DNA of 64,000 nt, from contig NZ_JYIJ01000017.1 in assembly GCF_001543895.1 (NCBI RefSeq), positions 434,001 to 498,000 of the forward strand, in the 5' to 3' direction. A program made the position numbers and the translations under genes. Source of the stretch: Carbonactinospora thermoautotrophica. Its GTDB lineage: Bacteria > Actinomycetota > Actinomycetes > Streptomycetales > Carbonactinosporaceae. How positions within the stretch are numbered: the first letter of the stretch is position 1; each line of letters begins with the position of its first letter. Positions 51,656 to 60,195 of the stretch are shown here, one piece after another. The notes under the pieces are model-generated. The model worked only from the letters and a program-made list of their open reading frames with translations, did no database searches and had not been told where the DNA came from.

Positions 51656-52531
51656 CTACTGGGACAGCGGCAGGAGTTGGGTGAAGGTGGCGCCGCCGTC
51701 GCGGGATTCGTAGATCCCCTCACCGGTGGCGGCGAGCAGGCGGCGCTGGTCGACGGCTTCGAACGCCTGGGGGCGCCCGCCGGGGATGGTGGAGATCGCC
51801 TTCCAGGTGTTGCCGCCGTCGACGCTGACGCTGAGGGTGCCGGCGGGGTCGACGGCGTAGAGGCTGACGGTGGTGGGCCAGGCGAGCAGCATCTGCAAGG
51901 TTCCCCCGCTGGTGGGGCGGAAGGTGCGGCCGCCGTCGGTGCTCCTGACAACGCCCTGTTCGGTGGTGGCGAGGACGGTGTTGGGGTCGGTGGGGTGGAC
52001 CTCGATGTCGGCGGCGGCCAGCCGGGCGCGGTCGTCCCAGGTCTTCTTGTCCGTGCTGACCCGCAGCGTCGCGGAGGTGGAGTCGTAGCCGTAGACGGTG
52101 CCGTGCGCGTGCTCCAGGGCGTGGAAGTCGGCCTCGCCCGCTAGGGAGTGGCGCTGCCAGGTGACTCCGGCGTCGGTGGACTCGATCAGGCCCAGGTGCG
52201 CAGGGCCGCCTTCGTCGGGTGCGGGGTGGCCGCTGCCGAGGAAGGTGTTCTTGCCGATCACGGTGAAGCCCATGGTGTCCTGGCGGCTGGTCCCGACCCG
52301 GGTCGCCTTGCCGGGAGCCTCGATCCGGTACACGCCGTCGTGGGTAGCCACGTACACCTTGCCGTCGCCAGGGTTGACCCCCAGCCCGTGCACGTGACTC
52401 ACTCCAGTGCCGTGATCGTCACCGTGGTCGCCCGCGCGCCCGGAGCTGCCGCCGACGCACGCCGCGAGGGCCACGAGTGCTGTGGCGAGCAAGGCTGTTG
52501 CCCGGAAGGCGCGTCGAGGCGTGTGGGTCAT
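51656..52531 (-). CDS. F510_1955-type BNR-repeat (sialidase-fold) lipoprotein
   Basis: 291 residues with a signal peptide and lipobox-like LVALAAC (about residues 19-25). The mature protein has beta-propeller repeats with the Asp-box SxDxGxTW: ESTDAGVTWQRHSL, RSTDGGRTFRPTS, VSVDGGNTWKAIS and ESRDGGATFTQLL. It starts with the SHVHGLGVNPGDGKVYVATH segment typical of this group. Likely surface-exposed; enzymatic activity is doubtful. ATG 52531 lies divergent from the BlaI gene. Confidence 0.82.
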   Translation of the reverse strand: MTHTPRRAFRATALLATALVALAACVGGSSGRAGDHGDDHGTGVSHVHGLGVNPGDGKVYVATHDGVYRIEAPGKATRVGTSRQDTMGFTVIGKNTFLGSGHPAPDEGGPAHLGLIESTDAGVTWQRHSLAGEADFHALEHAHGTVYGYDSTSATLRVSTDKKTWDDRARLAAADIEVHPTDPNTVLATTEQGVVRSTDGGRTFRPTSGGTLQMLLAWPTTVSLYAVDPAGTLSVSVDGGNTWKAISTIPGGRPQAFEAVDQRRLLAATGEGIYESRDGGATFTQLLPLSQ

Positions 52532-52631
52532 GGTTCTCCCGGAGGCTCGTTGGGTTCACTCGAACCTACCCGGATCTCCTATGCGTCTTAGGATGACGGT
52601 GGCTGGGACGTAGGCGCGCGCGGAGGTGGGT

Positions 52632-53000
52632 GTGCCGCGGTTCGGGGAGCTGGAGGCCGCGATCATGGACGTGGTCTGGACCGCGGGTCACCCGCTGCGG
52701 GTCCGCGAGGTACTGGAGGTGCTGCAACGGCAGCGCCCGCTCGCGTACACGACGGTGCAGACGGTGATGGAGATCCTGCGCCGTAAGGGCTGGTTGAGCC
52801 GGGAGCGGGACGGCAAGGCGCACCGATACGCGGCGACCAGGAGCCGTGAGGATTACGTGGCCGAGCTGATGAACGAGGCGTTGGCGATGGCCGGGGACCG
52901 GACGGCGACGCTGCTGCGGTTCTTCCAAGGCATGGACCCGGACGAGGTCACCCAGCTGCGGCGGGCGCTGGACGCGGCCCACCGCGAGGAGACGCCGTGA
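52632..53000 (+). CDS. BlaI/MecI/CopY-family repressor
   Basis: 122 residues, winged helix: FGELEAAIMDVVWTAGHPLR, VREVLEVLQRQRPLAYTTVQ, TVMEILRRKGWLSRERDGKA, RYAATRSREDYVAELM. Family members repress beta-lactamase or metal/stress genes and are inactivated by a membrane M56 protease. GTG 52632 has GGAGG upstream. The partner gene that starts at 52997 is disrupted, so the repressor may be constitutively active or orphaned. Confidence 0.9.
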   Translation: MPRFGELEAAIMDVVWTAGHPLRVREVLEVLQRQRPLAYTTVQTVMEILRRKGWLSRERDGKAHRYAATRSREDYVAELMNEALAMAGDRTATLLRFFQGMDPDEVTQLRRALDAAHREETP

Positions 53001-53461
53001 GGGCGGCACCGCACCTGCTCGCGTACGCGGCGGCGCTGGCGACCATCGGCCCGGGTACCTGCGCCGGGCCGCCTGGCCGCAGCGCGCCCCACGGTTGGAC
53101 GCCGTCGCCTGGCTTCGCTGACGACGGCGGTCGTGGGTGTCGGTGGTGAGAGGCGGCGCTCGCCCTGCCCACGCTGCTGGCCCTCGCGGACCCGGCGGAG
53201 AACGTGCGGATCGAGCTCCTCCCCGACTATCCTGCGCGAAAGCCTCACCACCCTGCGCACCTTCCGCTACCCCGAACACCACCCCGGCTGACCCGCACCC
53301 CCGTGTCGTCGGCCTGCGCGGCCCGTGCGAGGCCACGCACCGTCGTCGTTGACCGTTGAGGCCGGGTCGGCGGGTGAGCACCCGGTGGGTTGGCCGAGGA
53401 GAAACTCCGGCCGCTGGGCGAGATGATCGCCGAGCGGGCACGGGAACAGGGAGTGCCATGA
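52997..53461 (+). pseudogene. M56/BlaR1-like membrane peptidase gene, heavily degraded
   Basis: A GTG overlapping the BlaI stop gives VRAAPHLLAYAAALATIGPG, and a second frame continues YLRRAAWPQRAPRLDAVAWL, the usual first helix and loop of M56 proteins. Stops and frame changes follow (LALPTLLALADPAENVRIEL). A final piece reading EEKLRPLGEMIAERAREQGVP (partly from 53390) ends in a TGA that overlaps the methyltransferase ATG; it may belong to another lost gene. No HExxH motif remains. Confidence 0.55.
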
Positions 53462-54117
53462 CCGAACGCGTGGGTGAACGTGAGCACCGGTACTTCGCGA
53501 GGTACTACGACCGGATCACCCAGGTGGCTGAGCGGCGGTGGCTCGGGGCGGTGCGCGACCGCCTGGTCGGGGAGCTGGGCGGGCAGGTCTTGGAGATCGG
53601 CGCCGGCACCGGCGCCAACCTTGCCCACTACCGGGGCGCGGCGCGGGTGGTCGCGGCCGAACCGGACCGGGCCATGCGCCACTACCTGCGCCAGCGGCTG
53701 GATCAGGCCCACGTGCCGGTGGAGGTCAGCGCCGCGCGTGGTGAGGATCTGCCCTTCCCCGACGCCAGCTTCGACGCGGTGGTGAGCACGCTGGTGCTGT
53801 GCTCGGTCAGTGATCTGGACCGGACGCTGGCCGAGGTCCGGCGTGTGCTCAAGCCGACCGGACGGTTCGTGTTCTGCGAGCACGTGCGCGCCCCCGGGGT
53901 GCGCGGCCGGATCCAGGACCTGCTCACCCCGGTGTGGAGGCGCCTGGGTGCGGGCTGTCACCCCAACCGGCGGATCCGGGCCGCGATCGAGCGGGCCGGC
54001 CTGGTCATCCGCGACATCGAGACGTTTTACCCCCGCCCGAACTTCCCGGTCACCGTGCCGATGATCCGGGGGGTGGCGGTACCGGCGGATCGCCGGCACG
54101 CGCACCCGGGCCGCTGA
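53458..54117 (+). CDS. Class I SAM-dependent methyltransferase, UbiE-like
   Basis: 219 residues: FARYYDRITQVAERRWLGAV, SAM motif I QVLEIGAGTGANLAHY, acidic motif VVAAEPDRAM, ARGEDLPFPDASFDAVVSTL and LAEVRRVLKPTGRFVFCEHV. Phospholipid or small-molecule methylation is possible. ATG 53458 overlaps the preceding stop (ATGA), so its translation was coupled to a gene that is now degraded. Confidence 0.88.
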   Translation: MTERVGEREHRYFARYYDRITQVAERRWLGAVRDRLVGELGGQVLEIGAGTGANLAHYRGAARVVAAEPDRAMRHYLRQRLDQAHVPVEVSAARGEDLPFPDASFDAVVSTLVLCSVSDLDRTLAEVRRVLKPTGRFVFCEHVRAPGVRGRIQDLLTPVWRRLGAGCHPNRRIRAAIERAGLVIRDIETFYPRPNFPVTVPMIRGVAVPADRRHAHPGR

Positions 54118-54304
54118 GGGAGCACGCCCGCCGGCGCGGCCGATCCTGCGCGGGGCCGTGGATAGGCGACGGAGGCCCGGTCCAGCAGGGGACGAACGGC
54201 CCCTACCACGCGCAGGGTCTCCATGAGCACCCGCACCGCGGCGACGGTCTTCGCCGCGGCCCGGTGCAGCCTGGCGGCAGTGATCGCGGCCTGCGCTGTC
54301 CAGG

Positions 54305-54484
54305 TCAGATCGATGTCAACAGCGCTATGAGGCCCGCAGTGACAAAGGAACCGCCGATCACGTACAGGGCGGGCACAGTGCTCGGGGCGAGCTCTGCCAG
54401 CAGCAGGACAAGGAACCCGATGCCAGTGACGAAGGCCGCGCCCGCCCGCTGGCGGTTCCTGGGCTGATCCGCAGAAAAGGTCAT
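54305..54484 (-). CDS. Small two-helix membrane protein, 59 residues
   Basis: ATG 54484 to TGA 54305. After a basic head (RNRQRAGAAFVTG) it has two hydrophobic helices, GIGFLVLLLAELAPSTVPAL and VIGGSFVTAGLIALLTSI. A minus-strand TACAAT box ends 8 nt upstream, fitting leaderless expression. No family is recognised. The region 54118-54304 beside it shows no convincing gene. Confidence 0.55.
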   Translation of the reverse strand: MTFSADQPRNRQRAGAAFVTGIGFLVLLLAELAPSTVPALYVIGGSFVTAGLIALLTSI

Positions 54485-54597
54485 GGACGGTAATTGTAAG
54501 AGCTAATGCCCGCTGGCGCGAAACCAACCACGACAAAAATAAGCCATCGTCGAAAACGGCCGAAGCGTCAATCATTTAATCATCTCACCAAATTCTC

Positions 54598-54626
54598 TTG
54601 ACCAGCGAATAGGCAATACATAATCT
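54598..54626 (+). promoter_or_regulatory. Consensus-type promoter TTGACC-17-TAATCT
   Basis: TTGACC at 54598-54603, a 17-bp spacer and TAATCT at 54621-54626 in an A+T-rich stretch, 32 bp before the TTG start at 54659. It is the clearest sigma-70-type promoter in the window. Confidence 0.65.
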
Positions 54627-54658
54627 CCCCATCAAGGTGGTAAGAGGGGGATACTTCT

Positions 54659-55470
54659 TTGCTCAATCGCATTCTTTCTGTCGCGGGGGTCGCAACTCTG
54701 GTACTGAGCCTTTCAGTATCCCCTGCCGCAGCGCAATCGGAGAAGAGTGTCGAAGAAAGGGTCGATGAGATCCTGGCCTACCAGGATGCTCACCCGGATG
54801 ACCTGGAGGGGCTGGAACAGCTTGTCGAACGATACACCGGCAAGAAGACGCAGGTCAGGATTGCCGGTATCGACAAGGATCTGACCGGAGCCGAGGCGCA
54901 GCGCTACCTCGACGCGGCAAAAGCGCAGCATGGCCCCGCAGGCCAGATCCAACCCTACGCCGGAATCCCTCTCACGCTTTCACCCTGACCGTATACCAGT
55001 ACCCTCTGCCCTGCACGAGTGGCCTTAGCCGCACCCGAGTCAACGGCAATTGGGACTTCCGCGACAACTGGGCTGGGACCGCCCGTCCGGATGACTTCGG
55101 CACCGTCATGCTGAACTTCTCGGACTGCATCACCATGGGCAACATGAGTGTCTCGACCTACGACGAAAGAAATCGGAGCACCCGCTTGGGCTATCTCAAG
55201 AGCTCAAATCTGAACAACAAAGCTCCGATCTTCGGCGTCAGAGATCACGAGGTCGGATTTGTGTCACAGGCCGACCACGGCTACATGGGCGTGACGCTTA
55301 GCAAGACCTGCAGGGGAGCCAGGGAAGTCGCAGCGGCCTTCGACTACGAAGCCAACCAGGGCGGTAGCGTCATGAGCGTCTCGGCCGGCTGGGGAGGCCT
55401 CTCCGTGTCCTACAGCAACCAGGGGCTGACCCTCCAGAAGGGAACAAACCCGATCTACTGGAAAATGTGA
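54659..55470 (+). pseudogene. Secreted protein gene split by a frameshift
   Basis: TTG 54659 (AGAGGGGG upstream) opens a signal peptide (ILSVAGVATLVLSLSVSPAAA) and runs to a stop at 54988. In the other frame, open from about 54968 to 55470, comes FTLTVYQYPLPCTSGLSRTR, VNGNWDFRDNWAGTARPDDF, VSTYDERNRSTRLGYLKSSN and finally QKGTNPIYWKM. Joining the two gives about 270 residues with two or three cysteines. One indel near 54968-54985, a sequencing error or programmed shifting would explain it. GC content is visibly lower than in neighbours. No family recognised. Confidence 0.6.
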
Positions 55471-55555
55471 CCGAGAGAGCCCTCGCAGTCGCCTGTCACG
55501 GGGTGAAAGCGAGGCCGTTCCCTCGGTCATGGTCCAGCTCACGCGCTCCGACGAG

Positions 55556-55596
55556 ACGATCGTGGGCCGTGCGCCGGGTGCGCGGCCCACGATCGT
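55556..55596. terminator. GGGCCGCGC-type hairpin
   Basis: ACGATCGTGGGCCGTGC (55556-55572) pairs with GCGCGGCCCACGATCGT (55580-55596) with one wobble, followed by TTGCG. Terminates the secreted-protein transcript; fourth member of the hairpin family. Confidence 0.75.
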
Positions 55597-55649
55597 TTGC
55601 GTATGAAACGAACCGGGCACCTTTTCACCAGAACAGGTGAGGAGGATCG

Positions 55650-57029
55650 ATGACCACCGCGGACCGGACCGCCGCCACCGAGCCGGCGCTGCGGCGGGTG
55701 ATCGGCCCGAAACTCCTGCTCTTCTTCGTGATCGGCGACATCCTCGGCACCGGGATCTACGCCCTCACCGGGAAGGTGGCCGGCGAGGTCGGCGGGGCGG
55801 CCTGGCTGTCGTTCGCGCTCTCCTTCGCCGTGGCCCTCTTCACCGCCTCCTCCTACGTCGAACTGGTCGGCAAGTACCCGCGGGCCGCAGGAGCCGCGCT
55901 GTACGCCCACCGGGCGTTCGGCATCCCGTTCCTCACGTTCCTGGTCGCGTTCGCGGTCATGAGCTCCGGGCTGACCTCGGCGAGCGCGGCGGCCCGGGCG
56001 TTCGGCGGCGACTACCTGGCCGAGTTCGTGGCCCTGCCGAGCACGCTGGTCGCGATCGCGTTCGTGGTCGCGCTCGCGCTCATCAACTTCCGCGGCGTGT
56101 CGGAGTCGGTGAAGACGAACGTCGTGCTCACCTGCGTCGAGCTGTCCGGCCTGCTCATCGTCATCGCGATCGGGTTCATCGCGCTCTCCCGCGGCACGGG
56201 CGACCCCGGGCAGGTGCTGGAGTTCAAGGAGGGCGCGAACCCGGTGACGGCCGTGGTGTCCGGGGCCGCGCTCGCCTTCTTCGCGATGGTCGGGTTCGAG
56301 GACTCGGTGAACATGGCCGAGGAGACCAAGGACCCGCAGCGGGCGTTCCCGCGCGCCCTGTTCCTCGGCATCACCGTCACCGGCATCGTCTACATACTGG
56401 TCGCGGCCTGCTCCACGATGCTCGTGCCGATCCCTGTCCTGGAGCGGTCCAGCGGGCCGCTGCTGGAGGTCGTGAAGGCCGGCGCCCCGGGTTTCCCGCT
56501 GCAGTTGTTCGCGCTCGTCGCGCTGTTCGCGGTGTCGAACTCGGCGCTGATCAACCTGCTGATGGCGTCCCGGCTCGTGTACGGCATGGCACGCGAGCGC
56601 ATCATCCCGGGCGTGTTCGGCGCCGTGCACCCGCTGCGCCGCACCCCGCGGGTGGCGATCCTCTTCACCACCCTGCTCGCGATCGGGCTGATCGTCTTCG
56701 GCGACATCCGCGAGCTGGGCGGCACGACCGCGCTGCTGCTGCTCGGCGTCTTCACCCTCGTCAACGCCGCCGTCCTGGTACTGCACCGCGACAAGGTCGA
56801 GCACGAGCACTACCGGGCGCCGACGGTCCTGCCCGTGCTCGGCGTGCTCACCTGCGCCTACCTGGCGAGCCCGCTATCCGGCCGGGACCCGGAGCAGTAC
56901 GTGCTCGCCGCCGTCCTGCTCGGGATCGGCGTACTGCTCTGGGCGGTGAACCTGCTGTTCCTGCGCGGCCGCCGCCGGTTCGCTCCGGAGAAGATCACCG
57001 GACCCACGCCTCCGGAGAAGACCGGCTGA
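55650..57029 (+). CDS. APC-superfamily amino acid permease
   Basis: 459 residues, 12 hydrophobic segments. The N-terminal IGPKLLLFFVIGDILGTGIY has the unwound TM1 glycine motif; AALAFFAMVGFEDSVNMAEE is the TM6 region followed by TKDPQRAFPRALFLG, a hallmark of APC transporters. Cationic or neutral amino acids are likely substrates; the specificity is unknown. ATG 55650 has GGTGAGGAGG upstream. Confidence 0.92.
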   Translation: MTTADRTAATEPALRRVIGPKLLLFFVIGDILGTGIYALTGKVAGEVGGAAWLSFALSFAVALFTASSYVELVGKYPRAAGAALYAHRAFGIPFLTFLVAFAVMSSGLTSASAAARAFGGDYLAEFVALPSTLVAIAFVVALALINFRGVSESVKTNVVLTCVELSGLLIVIAIGFIALSRGTGDPGQVLEFKEGANPVTAVVSGAALAFFAMVGFEDSVNMAEETKDPQRAFPRALFLGITVTGIVYILVAACSTMLVPIPVLERSSGPLLEVVKAGAPGFPLQLFALVALFAVSNSALINLLMASRLVYGMARERIIPGVFGAVHPLRRTPRVAILFTTLLAIGLIVFGDIRELGGTTALLLLGVFTLVNAAVLVLHRDKVEHEHYRAPTVLPVLGVLTCAYLASPLSGRDPEQYVLAAVLLGIGVLLWAVNLLFLRGRRRFAPEKITGPTPPEKTG

Positions 57030-57099
57030 GCCGAAACCCATAGCGCGATCATGCGGATAGAGCTACCTTTTTCATAATCTTTCAGCTTGAGGGGAAAGC

Positions 57100-57435
57100 A
57101 TGAGCGAGCCGAATGTGGAGGTCAGGCCGGCGTCGCTCAATAACGACGCCAATGTGTTGATCGAACTGGCTGGCCTCCTGGAAGCGGGTCGGCCCGACCG
57201 TGAGCTGGCTACCGAGGGAAAGGCGCCCCGGTCGCACCCGGAGGTCGGCGGCGAACTGGTCAAGCTCGTCTCGTTCGCGTTCGACCAGTACCAGGACGCT
57301 GTCGCCCTGCTGGCGGCCCTCGCCACAAAACTCAAGGCCACCGCGGCGCACCACGTCGAGGCGGATGCTGACAACGCGGGCCGCATCAACCGGCTGCTGG
57401 AACTGACCCAGCTCGTGCCGCCGGAACAGCGTTAG
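57100..57435 (+). CDS. Small helical protein of type VII cassette C
   Basis: 111 residues: VRPASLNNDANVLIELAGLL, VGGELVKLVSFAFDQYQDAV, LLAALATKLKATAAHHVEAD, ADNAGRINRLLELTQ. Predicted helical hairpin like EspC/PE-type partners, but without a clear YxxxE/D signal (HHVEADADN occupies that place). ATG 57100 has GAGGGGAAAGC upstream. It precedes the WXG-lysozyme gene by 52 bp and probably chaperones it. Confidence 0.6.
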   Translation: MSEPNVEVRPASLNNDANVLIELAGLLEAGRPDRELATEGKAPRSHPEVGGELVKLVSFAFDQYQDAVALLAALATKLKATAAHHVEADADNAGRINRLLELTQLVPPEQR

Positions 57436-57487
57436 ACCTCACCGCACGGCACGACGGCGACTGTCCGGACATCCCACGGGGGACGCC

Positions 57488-58867
57488 ATGGCATTTCGTC
57501 GCGATGTCGAGTACATCGACGAGACACAGCCGACAATGGTCGACATCAGCGCCGAAGAGCTCAAGCGCGTGGGGCGCTTGATCGATTCGGTCCTGCCCAG
57601 CCTCACCGACCTATACGGCAAGGTCGAGTGGGAGGGCGCGGGGCGGGAAACCTATGACCGCAGGCTGCGCGAGTGCGGCTCGCTGCTGGAGATGTTACGC
57701 ACCGGGCTCGCCAGGGCCGCCCCCGCGCTGGACGACTACAGCCAGGCCCTGGTCCGGGCCAAGAAGAAGATCGAGGAAGGTGACGCCGCGGCGGAGGAGC
57801 TGAAAAAGCTCATCGCACCGATCGTCGAGACCCAGTCCAAGTGGGTCCGGGAAGCCGAGCCGCTGGCCCAGTGGGAGGACCTTCGCGAGATCACGGGGTT
57901 CACCGACTGGATCAACGAACAAGCCGAGCAGGACCGGATCAACGAGATTCGTGGGGCGGCAGAGCACCACTACACCACGGCCGCGCATTGCTATTCCGAC
58001 GCGAAGAAGATCGAAGAGGAGGCGCGCACGCTCTGCGTGTCCGCGCTGCGCGAGGCGTTCCGGCTCCTCCCGGACTTCCGGGCGAACTCCCAGGAAGCCG
58101 AGCAAATCATCGGTGGCACCCCCGGCCTGCTGGCGGAGATGGAGCAGGCGTCGCACGATCCCAACGCGCGGCTCCCGGGCCAAGGCCTCATCCCCACGTT
58201 GCGCACCGAACACACCGAGCTGACCGATCTCCACCAGGACATCGTCGACCGGATGGGCAAGCTCTCCCTCGACGGGCCGACCTGGGGAAACACGGACACG
58301 TTCAACTGGTACGCGTTGGGCAACCGGGAGGATGAGGACAAGTTCAAGCGGAAGTGGATCTACGCATACAGGTCCGTGATCGAGACCGCCGCGCGCGAGT
58401 ACGGCATACCCGCGTCAGTCCTGGCGGGCGTGGCGTACAAGGAGGTGGGCGGCAAGCCCATGTGGATGGACGGCGCCGTGGACACCCTCCGGCAGTGGCA
58501 TCTGTACTCGGGGGAACCCAACCAGACCTCCTACGGGCCGATGTCCATCCAGGTCAAGGCAGCCGCGGAGAGCCTGGGCTACGACCCGGCGAAACTCACC
58601 GACCGGCAACGTGAGCAGATCATCAAATCGCTGGAGGACCCCGAGCAGAGCATCTTCATCGCGGCGAAACACCTGGCCGACCTGAAGCAGACCACTGACT
58701 TCGCGTACAAGGAGCCGCACGAGATGACCGCGGAGGAGGGCGAAGTGCTGGCCGCCAAGTACAACGGCGGACCCTACTGGGAGGGCCCGGACGCGCAAGC
58801 CTATGCCAAGGACTACCGCAAGCACCTGGAGGCGGCCACCGACGCGTTGCAGAACCCGCCGGAGTGA
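57488..58867 (+). CDS. WXG-domain effector with C-terminal lysozyme-like domain
   Basis: 459 residues. The N-terminal helical domain has W48-E-G in the turn (KVEWEGAGRETYD) and a charged coiled region (RAKKKIEEGDAAAEELKKLI). From about residue 295 comes a transglycosylase-like fold: ETAAREYGIPASVLAGVAYK with Glu319 as candidate catalytic residue, TSYGPMSIQVKAAAESLGYD, SIFIAAKHLADLKQ and LAAKYNGGPYWEGPDAQAYA. It should cleave peptidoglycan after type VII export, as a toxin against neighbours or for cell-wall remodelling. The membrane protein at 58922 may be its immunity partner. Confidence 0.78.
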   Translation: MAFRRDVEYIDETQPTMVDISAEELKRVGRLIDSVLPSLTDLYGKVEWEGAGRETYDRRLRECGSLLEMLRTGLARAAPALDDYSQALVRAKKKIEEGDAAAEELKKLIAPIVETQSKWVREAEPLAQWEDLREITGFTDWINEQAEQDRINEIRGAAEHHYTTAAHCYSDAKKIEEEARTLCVSALREAFRLLPDFRANSQEAEQIIGGTPGLLAEMEQASHDPNARLPGQGLIPTLRTEHTELTDLHQDIVDRMGKLSLDGPTWGNTDTFNWYALGNREDEDKFKRKWIYAYRSVIETAAREYGIPASVLAGVAYKEVGGKPMWMDGAVDTLRQWHLYSGEPNQTSYGPMSIQVKAAAESLGYDPAKLTDRQREQIIKSLEDPEQSIFIAAKHLADLKQTTDFAYKEPHEMTAEEGEVLAAKYNGGPYWEGPDAQAYAKDYRKHLEAATDALQNPPE

Positions 58868-58921
58868 CCGCATCCCCCGGCAGGGGTACCGAGCGTGTAA
58901 CCGCGTCGTCGAGGAGTAGGC

Positions 58922-59266
58922 GTGTCGAACGAGATTGACGCCAAGCCCAGGAAGACCACACCCGCAGCCGTGTCCGCGCGGTGGCTGCTGAAGGCCCTGT
59001 GCGGAACGCTGAACGCGGTCGTCCTCCTGCTGACCCTGCTGTGCTATCTGGTCCGCATGGACCCGAGCGATCAGGACACGATCGTGTTCGCGCACTTCAC
59101 GGGGTGGGCGGCGGCCGGCCTTGGGGTGGTCACGCTGCTCCTCGTGCTGGTCTCCGGTCGGCTCGGCCGCGGCTGGCTGGTGTTTCCGGCCGTTCTCGTC
59201 GCCCTCGCCGCAGCGCGGGTGATCTACATACAGCAGGCCTACGCCGCCGTACTCGAACGGCACTGA
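58922..59266 (+). CDS. Small membrane protein, candidate immunity partner
   Basis: 114 residues with three helices (LCGTLNAVVLLLTLLCYLV; FTGWAAAGLGVVTLLLVLVS; GWLVFPAVLVALAAARVIYI). GTG 58922 has GAGGAGTAGGC upstream and lies 54 bp after the lysozyme-like effector gene. A multi-helix membrane protein directly downstream of a secreted wall hydrolase fits an immunity role, as in cassettes A and B. No known family. Confidence 0.6.
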   Translation: MSNEIDAKPRKTTPAAVSARWLLKALCGTLNAVVLLLTLLCYLVRMDPSDQDTIVFAHFTGWAAAGLGVVTLLLVLVSGRLGRGWLVFPAVLVALAAARVIYIQQAYAAVLERH

Positions 59267-59383
59267 GATCCGGCCGAAGCCGTCCAGGCCGGCGCGGCTG
59301 GTGGCCAGCCGGCTCAGCACCTCATCGGCGGGCCGTACCGCCGCCGCTCCCGCCGCCAGCGCCAGCCGCTCGCCGCCGCTCAC
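59267..59383 (-). pseudogene. 5' remnant of a gene downstream of PNPOx, P-type ATPase-like
   Basis: GTG 59383 overlaps the PNPOx-like stop (GTGA) and opens MSGGERLALAAGAAAVRPAD then EVLSRLATSRAGLDGFGR. EVLxxLxTSxxGL resembles the cytoplasmic N-terminus of cation-pumping P-type ATPases. Homology ends where the type VII cassette gene begins on the other strand, so the gene was cut by that insertion or a deletion. Confidence 0.4.
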
Positions 59384-59850
59384 CTGCCGCCGACCCGCTC
59401 GACCGTGACGCCGCCCGGATGCAACCGGATGCGGCGGCCGGTCACCTCGCGGGCCGGGAGTCGGACGAACACCGGATCCGGCAGGTTCGCCCAAGGAGCG
59501 AAAGGCAGCTCCCGCAACCGCCTGACCTGGTCGGGCGCGGTGACCTCCTCGGCCATGCCGGTGAGCAGGACACTCCAGCCCGTCTGCAGCGCGGGCTCCA
59601 TGTCGTCGGCCTCGAACGACAGCGGGCGGCCTTCCCGCACGGCGTCGAGCTTGCCACCCGCCGCGGTCTGGAACACCACGGCCTCGCCGTCCACGGCGAA
59701 GTTCACCGGCACCACCACGACCTCACCGGTCGGCGTCGCCCAGGCCACCCGGCCGATCGCCACGGTGCGCAACAACGCGAAGCAGGTCTGCCGGCTCAGC
59801 CTCTGGAACTGGCGGTCCCTGGCCGGTGATGCCGTGTCCCCGCCACCCAT
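59380..59850 (-). CDS. Pyridoxamine 5'-phosphate oxidase-fold protein
   Basis: 156 residues, split-barrel flavin-binding fold: SRQTCFALLRTVAIGRVAWA, PTGEVVVVPVNFAVDGEAVV, FQTAAGGKLDAVREGRPLSF, GWSVLLTGMAEEVT and a terminal RIRLHPGGVTVER. Proteins of this group bind FMN or F420 and act as reductases or in stress responses. ATG 59850 has GGAAGGAGGAGGC upstream and is preferred over an in-frame start 31 codons earlier. Confidence 0.82.
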   Translation of the reverse strand: MGGGDTASPARDRQFQRLSRQTCFALLRTVAIGRVAWATPTGEVVVVPVNFAVDGEAVVFQTAAGGKLDAVREGRPLSFEADDMEPALQTGWSVLLTGMAEEVTAPDQVRRLRELPFAPWANLPDPVFVRLPAREVTGRRIRLHPGGVTVERVGGR

Positions 59851-60195
59851 GCCTCCTCCTTCCGCGCCTCCCGGAGACGTCCGCTCCGGACCCTGCTCCC
59901 CGATACCCCCGCGGTAAGAGCCGATATCTACCCGACCGGGCACCAGGACCGAGGCGCGCGTCAGCCGGTCTCCTCGACGCGTACCGGCTCAACGGTACGA
60001 CCGCCGGCCCCGGCGGCGCCGCGGCCGGTGGTCGTGGGCTATCGGGCCTTTCGGCCCTGTCGAACCGCGCGCCGGGCGTTCCCGGCTCGATGCTCGCGGC
60101 CGCACAGCGGCCGGCCGGTCGTCTGCGACGTCGGCGGTGCCGAACTCGCGGGGGCGGCCGCTGGGACCCTGCCGGACCTGGCCGCCGGCCGCGGC
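59851..60195. other. Intergenic region without recognised gene
   Basis: 345 bp, GC-rich except for GTAAGAGCCGATATCTACC at 59913-59931, which is probably promoter sequence of the PNPOx-like gene. No RNA gene, repeat or strong hairpin seen. Confidence 0.35.

Noticed and set aside
54027-54575. 182-codon minus-strand frame
   Set aside because: It overlaps the methyltransferase and the small membrane ORF in other frames and has no coherent domain.
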